A model generated the notes under the pieces. That model saw only the letters and a list, made by a program, of their open reading frames with translations. It was not told the origin of the DNA and ran no database searches. 64,000 bases of DNA from Chiua virens (taxonomy: Eukaryota > Basidiomycota > Agaricomycetes > Boletales > Boletaceae). The stretch spans positions 1 through 64,000 of the forward strand of contig JAHNUO010000054.1 of NCBI GenBank assembly GCA_019787685.1. The letters run 5' to 3'. A program made the position numbers and the translations under genes. This document shows positions 61,491-64,000 of the stretch, one piece after another; the first letter of the stretch is position 1, and the number at the start of each line of letters is the position of its first letter.

Positions 61491-63872
61491 ATGCACGGCC
61501 TCCCGTTGATCTCTTTGGTCTTTCTTCTCTCTATCGTTCGCTCGTTAGAGGCGGTTTCTCTCGTGTCTAGATCTGCCCCGCGTGCTCGCACGTGGTCTGA
61601 CGATTCCAATCCTCCGGGTGTCATCGACGCTACCGATGGGGAACTCGAGATTGCGAACAAGGTGATCGCCCCAGATGGTTTCATCCGAAGGTTGGTTTCT
61701 TTTTTTTTTCTGGATGGGCTTGTCTTTTGATGTCTGTTTCAGTGCCACTTTGGCTGGCGGTACCTTTCCTGGTCCGCTCATCAAAGCGCAAAAGGTTCGT
61801 CCTTTATTTTCTTGTTGTTGAGAAACCACAAACGCGTGCGATACCAGGGATGCGACTTTTCTATCGCCGTCATCAATAATCTTGATGACCCTACTATGGA
61901 GTTGTCGACTACGATCGTGAGTTTCCATGCTTCGCTGGTACCAGTGTCTTGACGTGACCTTCACCTTAGCATTGGCACGGTATATTCCAGAACAGGTCCA
62001 ACTGGGCCGACGGCGTCGCTTTTGTCACCCAATGTCCCATCCAATCAGGAGATAGCTTTCGATATCGGTTCAACGCTGAAAACCAAACGGGCACTTATTG
62101 GTACCACTCGCATCAAAAGACACAATATTGCGACGGACTTCGCGGCCCATTGGTAATCTATGACCCAGATGATCCTCATGCCCATCTGTACGATGTCGAC
62201 GATGGTATGTTTACATATCAGTACTTGACCAATTTTCAATGTCTGACCTCGATTTGCAGAGAATACCGTCATAACCCTTGCGGATTGGTGAGTGTCATAT
62301 ATTTATTCTGGAAGATTCTCGTGACACGGATGACCCACAGGCACCATAACATCTCCTCGCAAGTTCTACCGCCTTTTGTTCCGGATGCGACTACTATCAA
62401 TGGAAATGGACGCTACCTGGGAGGACCGAAAACACCTCTTTCGGTTGTCAACGTCGAACATGGAAAACGCTATCGCCTACGCATCATCGGGGCATCCTGT
62501 GACGCCTGGCATAATTTCACCATCGACCACCATAGTATGTTAATCATCGAAGTCGACGGCGTGGAGATCATTCCCAAAGAGGTCGATTGGCTTCAGGTCC
62601 TGGCGGGACAGCGATACTCCGTCGTGGTTACAGCCACTCGACCAGTCGACAACTACTGGATACGTGCATTGCCTAACCGTGGTAATCAAACGTTCATTGA
62701 TGGGCTGAACTCAGCCGTGTTGCGTTATGCTGGCGCGCCGGAAAGGGATCCGACCACCCAACAACGTCCAGTCGCCATCCACTTCGAAGAGAGTCAACTC
62801 CATCCTCTAGACAGGATCAGTCCTCCTGGCGTTCCGGAGCTGGGTAAAGCAGACGTTGTCCTGAACCTCGTACCTACGTCCGACAGGATAAGCATGTTGA
62901 TCAACGGAGTAGCCTATAGGGATCCTCCAGCACCCGTCCTCCTTCAGATACTCAGCGGTGCTCGTCACCCGTCGGAACTTCTCCCCAAGGGTAGCGTTTA
63001 CGAACTACCCAGGAATAAAGTCATCGAGATTCACATGCCCGCTAATGATCTCTCGCCTGGAGGTGCTGTGGGTGCTCCAGTTAGTACTTGCCGATGAAAT
63101 TCATTTTGCGAATCCGACTGACACTTATTCACAGCACGGGATCCATCTGCATGGCGTGAGTGACTCTCTAAAGATCCCGGGAACTTTACTGAGCAGAGTT
63201 GCAGCACAATTTCCACGTAATTCGTACATCTGCGAACCATACCCCGAATTTCATCGATCCCATAAGACGAGACGTCGTTTCAATGGGATCCCAAGCTCAA
63301 AGGTCCAATATCACATTTCGATTTGTCACGGATAATCCCGGTCCTTGGATTCTTCACTGGTAAGCGGGTTGACAGTTTATAAGTGACCAATCTGACACGT
63401 TATCAGCCATATTGACTTCCACTTGCACCAGTACGTATCATAGTTGAACGTTGAACCCTTCATTCGCTGACCTGTGATTCAGTGGCTTTGCTGTGGTGTT
63501 GGCGGAGGCACCGCAAGCGGCTGCACTACAGCAGAACATGGCTGTGCCAGGTGCGTAGACTCTGGTTAGCGGGCCGGCCTGGTAGCTGAATAGCCATCCA
63601 TCGCAGATGCTTGGAATGAGCTCTGCCCTGCAAGGGTCCGGGAGGCTGCTTCTCTGTTCAACTCTACCGGAAGATTCAATCTCGATTCCTTCGACATTAC
63701 TGCCCAATCGATTTCGACCAATTTGAGCGCGGTCCCGACACTATCCGACCCGTCCAGCACTGGCAAAACCAGTTCTCGCATTGACATCAGTACCATGCCT
63801 CCGATCTTTAGTTCGTTGTCTGCATTGTCACAAGGTGGAGCTTTACCTTCTATTTCTGCTTCCGTACCTTGA
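61491..63872 (+). CDS. Laccase 4 (multicopper oxidase) with extended C-terminus
   Basis: The ATG at 61491 gives MHGLPLISLVFLLSIVRSLE, a signal peptide, then about 30 residues rich in R, S, D and P before the first cupredoxin strand. Motifs: L1 HWHGIFQNRSNWADG, L2 [15 protein letters not shown]3 HGIHLHG on a 21-nt exon (63135-63155), L4 HCHIDFHLHHGF with its core on a 24-nt exon (63407-63430), axial Phe. L3 has Gly where Pro is near-universal (HPxHLHG); the copper histidines themselves are intact. After the usual end (AWNELCPARV) the protein runs on about 70 residues, rich in Ser/Thr (SISTNLSAVPTLSDPSSTG) to SASVP at 63872, and may be O-glycosylated. It is on the opposite strand and more distant from laccases 1-3. 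Confidence 0.92.
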
Positions 63873-64000
63873 TACCCCTATGCCTTGAATATGCCTCATC
63901 CATAATCTTGCCTATTTCAGGTCGCTCCATTCATGTTCTTCTTACTTTCGAACTCTCATACTAGTATGATCTCTTGATCCGTACAGCCGTTGATTCATTT
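63873..64000. other. 3' flank of laccase 4
   Basis: 128 bp of non-coding sequence to the window edge; nothing recognised. Confidence 0.4.

Overview
This window is nuclear DNA of a filamentous basidiomycete, most likely a mushroom-forming Agaricomycete. The genes are cut by many short GT-AG introns of about 50-60 nt. The gene families are typical of that class: multicopper laccases, DUF6533 seven-helix membrane proteins, a divergent Hsp70-like ATPase, a HUA1-type zinc protein, a vacuolar M28 membrane protease and an RCC1-repeat protein. I see no bacterial-style operon, CRISPR array, rRNA or convincing tRNA. I do not name a species.

Layout. 1-2.6 kb: a truncated Hsp70-like gene running in from the left edge, then a coiled-coil family protein. 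2.9-4.8 kb: a DUF6533 membrane protein (minus). 6.3-8.5 kb: a small coiled-coil gene divergent from squalene synthase (ERG9). 9.3-13 kb: casein kinase 2 regulatory subunit and a DUF4139 protein, both plus strand. 13.1-15.7 kb: acetamidase/formamidase (minus). 16.8-18.9 kb: laccase 1. 19.7-22.1 kb: an RCC1-repeat protein carrying a C-terminal PHD finger. 22.4-25.9 kb: a Zn2Cys6 plus AT-hook protein. 27.8-31.7 kb: vacuolar M28 membrane protease. 32.9-38.5 kb: laccases 2 and 3, a tandem duplication that includes about 1.1 kb of promoter. 38.5-42.3 kb: gene-poor. 42.3-46.4 kb: one intact and one decayed MFS transporter. 46.6-50.7 kb: a small basic ORF, cytidine deaminase, HUA1 and a small hypothetical. 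51.8-52.7 kb: a Pom34-like nuclear pore protein. 52.8-57.1 kb: two PhzF-family paralogs with a decayed casein kinase 2 regulatory subunit copy between them, itself split by a foldback Tc1-type element. 58.2-59.5 kb: a second DUF6533 protein. 60.2-61.2 kb: trimethylguanosine synthase, divergent from laccase 4 (61.5-63.9 kb).

The genes do not form one pathway. Most are housekeeping (sterol synthesis, CK2 signalling, snRNA cap trimethylation, pyrimidine salvage, nuclear pore). The accessory theme is four laccases, three on one strand within 22 kb. The most notable structures are: (i) a 1,569-bp element with TA target site, 600-bp inverted arms and no CpG over about 1.5 kb, inserted in a CK2-beta pseudogene; (ii) the laccase copper motifs L3 and L4, carried in all four genes on microexons of exactly 21 and 24 nt; (iii) a methionine at the T1-copper axial position of laccase 1 only; (iv) a damaged splice donor in ERG9. 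Exon limits were read by eye, so coordinates inside multi-exon genes are gene spans from predicted start to stop.
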